From Planctomycetota bacterium (GTDB taxonomy: Bacteria > Planctomycetota > Phycisphaerae > Sedimentisphaerales > Anaerobacaceae): a stretch of DNA of 6,636 nt. The position numbers were made by a program, and so were the translations under genes. The notes under the pieces are model-generated. The model did no database searches and had not been told where the DNA came from. It was given only the letters and a program-made list of their open reading frames with translations. Shown here one piece after another: positions 5,457-6,636 of this stretch; within the stretch, counting starts at the first letter, position 1, and each line of letters opens with the position of its first letter. The stretch covers positions 1-6,636 of the forward strand of contig JAFNGF010000163.1 of NCBI GenBank assembly GCA_017885385.1. The letters are read 5' to 3'.

Positions 5457-6419
5457 ATGAAGACTGCTTTTCTATTTCCCGGACAGGGCGCCCAGACAGT
5501 GGGAATGGGGGCGGAAATCGCGCGGGCATTCCCGCCGGCAGCACGCCTTTTTGAGCAGGCAAACAATATTCTCGGATATGAATTAAGCAGAATCTGCTTC
5601 GAAGGTCCCGCCGAGCAGCTGAATACGACCACAATTTCTCAGCCCGCGATCTTTGTGACCTCTGCTGCCATATTGCAGGCTTTCAGAAATAATCCTGCCG
5701 GCAGTACCATACGCGCAGATGTCACAGCAGGTCTTAGTCTGGGCGAATACACGGCTCTTTACGCCGCAGGAGTAATTAGCTTTGAGGATGGATTGCTCCT
5801 GGTGCAGAAGCGCGGCCAGGCGATGCAGGCTGCCGCCGACGCGACCAAAGGGGCTATGGTCAGCATTATAGGGCTTGATGAAGAAACGGTGCGTCGACTC
5901 TGTGTCGAGGCCAGCGAAGGTGAGGTTCTGCTGCCTGCCCGCCGTGAGTTTGTCGAACCGGTCAACTTCAACTGTCCGGGTCAGATTGTGATAAGCGGCA
6001 GCCAATCAGCCTGCCAAAGGGCAGAAGAGCTGGCTGCAAAATATGGAGCTATGAAGGCCGTCCGACTGGAGGTAGCCGGCGCCTTCCATACCGAAATGAT
6101 GGCCAGCGCAGCAAAGACGCTTAAACAGGCCTTGTCGAATTGTGAAATTTCAGAACCATCTGATGTCAAGATTATTGCCAACATAAATGCCGAGTATTAC
6201 GGCAGCGCCGAAGAAATCGCCGAAGGGCTGACAAAGCAGTTGACCTGCCCAATTCTCTGGCAGAAATGTATGGAGCGGCTGTTGGCGGACGGAGTGGAGA
6301 GATTCTACGAGATTGGCCCAGGCAGAGTTCTCACCGGCCTACTGAAACGCATCCACCGAAAAGCAAACATCATCAACATCTCGTCGGTGCAATCATTAAA
6401 TGAAATTTTAATGCGTTGA
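5457..6419 (+). CDS. fabD: Malonyl-CoA:ACP transacylase (FabD)
   Basis: FabD transfers malonyl from CoA to acyl carrier protein, supplying the extender for FabH and the elongating synthases. The 320 residues show FPGQGAQTVGMG (7-18), the nucleophile S94 in GLSLGEY, R119 in VQKRG, H211 in GAFH and EIGPGRVLTGL towards the end, so the catalytic Ser-His pair and substrate-binding Arg are present. The usual GHSLGE is GLSLGE, which occurs in other FabD proteins. Compared with E. coli FabD from memory, about eight extra residues sit near 159-166, before VNFNCPGQIVISG. The gene begins 3 bp after the fabH stop with no clear Shine-Dalgarno sequence, so translational coupling to fabH is likely. No fabG or acpP follows; the next gene runs the other way. 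Confidence 0.96.
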   Translation: MKTAFLFPGQGAQTVGMGAEIARAFPPAARLFEQANNILGYELSRICFEGPAEQLNTTTISQPAIFVTSAAILQAFRNNPAGSTIRADVTAGLSLGEYTALYAAGVISFEDGLLLVQKRGQAMQAAADATKGAMVSIIGLDEETVRRLCVEASEGEVLLPARREFVEPVNFNCPGQIVISGSQSACQRAEELAAKYGAMKAVRLEVAGAFHTEMMASAAKTLKQALSNCEISEPSDVKIIANINAEYYGSAEEIAEGLTKQLTCPILWQKCMERLLADGVERFYEIGPGRVLTGLLKRIHRKANIINISSVQSLNEILMR

Positions 6420-6435
6420 TTACCAGACGTCTCGT

Positions 6436-6636
6436 TTATATCAGGGACAAAGTATGACGCAATGTGGGCAAATCCACATGCACGATTTGCCAGATAATCT
6501 GAAGGTCGATGCCGAAGTATTCATGAATGATTCGATGGCGCAGCCCGACGACTTTGTGCCATTCCACGCTCGAATGTCTTTCCTTAAATTCATCCGGCAG
6601 CCGATTTGCGGCCTCGCCTATAATCTCAAGATTCCT
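6436..6636 (-). CDS. HepT-like (DUF86) HEPN toxin, C-terminal fragment
   Basis: The 66 C-terminal residues of a minus-strand gene enter from the right edge and end at a TAA (6436-6438). The fragment reads EIIGEAANRLP, then WHKVVGLRHRIIHEYFGID and a VDLPTLR block, the standard C-terminal pattern of DUF86/HepT proteins. The RHRIIHEY segment fits the RX4HXY motif of HEPN ribonucleases. In characterised HepT-MntA pairs the Tyr of this motif is AMPylated by the MntA nucleotidyltransferase antitoxin, which neutralises the toxin. The antitoxin gene and the first half of this protein would lie beyond 6636, so the pairing is inferred. The stop is 16 bp from the fabD stop, a tail-to-tail arrangement with no clear terminator between them. 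Confidence 0.85.
   Translation of the reverse strand, partial: RNLEIIGEAANRLPDEFKERHSSVEWHKVVGLRHRIIHEYFGIDLQIIWQIVHVDLPTLRHTLSLI

Noticed and set aside
6425..6432. Perfect palindrome AGACGTCT between the fabD and HepT-like stops.
   Set aside because: Eight bases without a loop or T tail are too short to call a terminator or binding site.

Overview
This window looks like part of a planctomycete chromosome, most likely Phycisphaerae-like. That is an inference from two things. One is a small basic protein that resembles a family I know only from the Planctomycetes-Verrucomicrobia-Chlamydiae group. The other is the combination of a serine hydrolase/sialidase-like exported protein with a typical bacterial rpmF-plsX-fabH-fabD cluster. 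Base composition appears moderate (roughly half G+C by eye). No rRNA, tRNA, CRISPR array, insertion sequence or prophage gene was seen.

Left half (1-2866, minus strand): three closely spaced genes read right to left and probably form one transcription unit. In order of transcription they are (i) a 245-residue single-pass membrane protein with a C-terminal domain resembling SPOR-type repeat domains, (ii) the small basic protein, with a Lys/Ala/Pro-rich tail, and (iii) a large exported protein that runs off the left edge. The third gene joins an N-terminal beta-lactamase-like serine hydrolase domain to a C-terminal DUF4185 (sialidase-like) domain. The gaps between genes are only 19 and 20 bp.

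Middle (2867-3242): a divergent intergenic region of about 375 bp. It holds candidate promoters and a 70-bp imperfect inverted repeat. This repeat belongs to a widely dispersed class whose spurious translation contains the string HSDRSEES.

Right half (3243-6419, plus strand): a compact operon encodes ribosomal protein L32 (rpmF), the acyl-phosphate synthase PlsX, beta-ketoacyl-ACP synthase III (FabH) and malonyl-CoA:ACP transacylase (FabD). The genes are 2 bp apart, overlapping by 17 bp, and 3 bp apart. PlsX makes acyl-phosphate for phospholipid synthesis, FabD makes malonyl-ACP, and FabH condenses that with an acyl-CoA primer to start fatty acid elongation. The cluster therefore links initiation of fatty acid synthesis and membrane lipid supply to a ribosomal protein.

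Right edge (6436-6636, minus strand): the 3' end of a HepT-like (DUF86/HEPN) toxin gene faces fabD tail to tail. It keeps an RX4HXY motif. Its expected partner, a MntA-type nucleotidyltransferase, would lie outside the window.

No clearly new biological system is visible. The items most worth a second look are the hydrolase-DUF4185 fusion, its apparent operon with the small basic protein and the membrane protein, the dispersed repeat in the rpmF leader, and the HepT-like gene at the edge.
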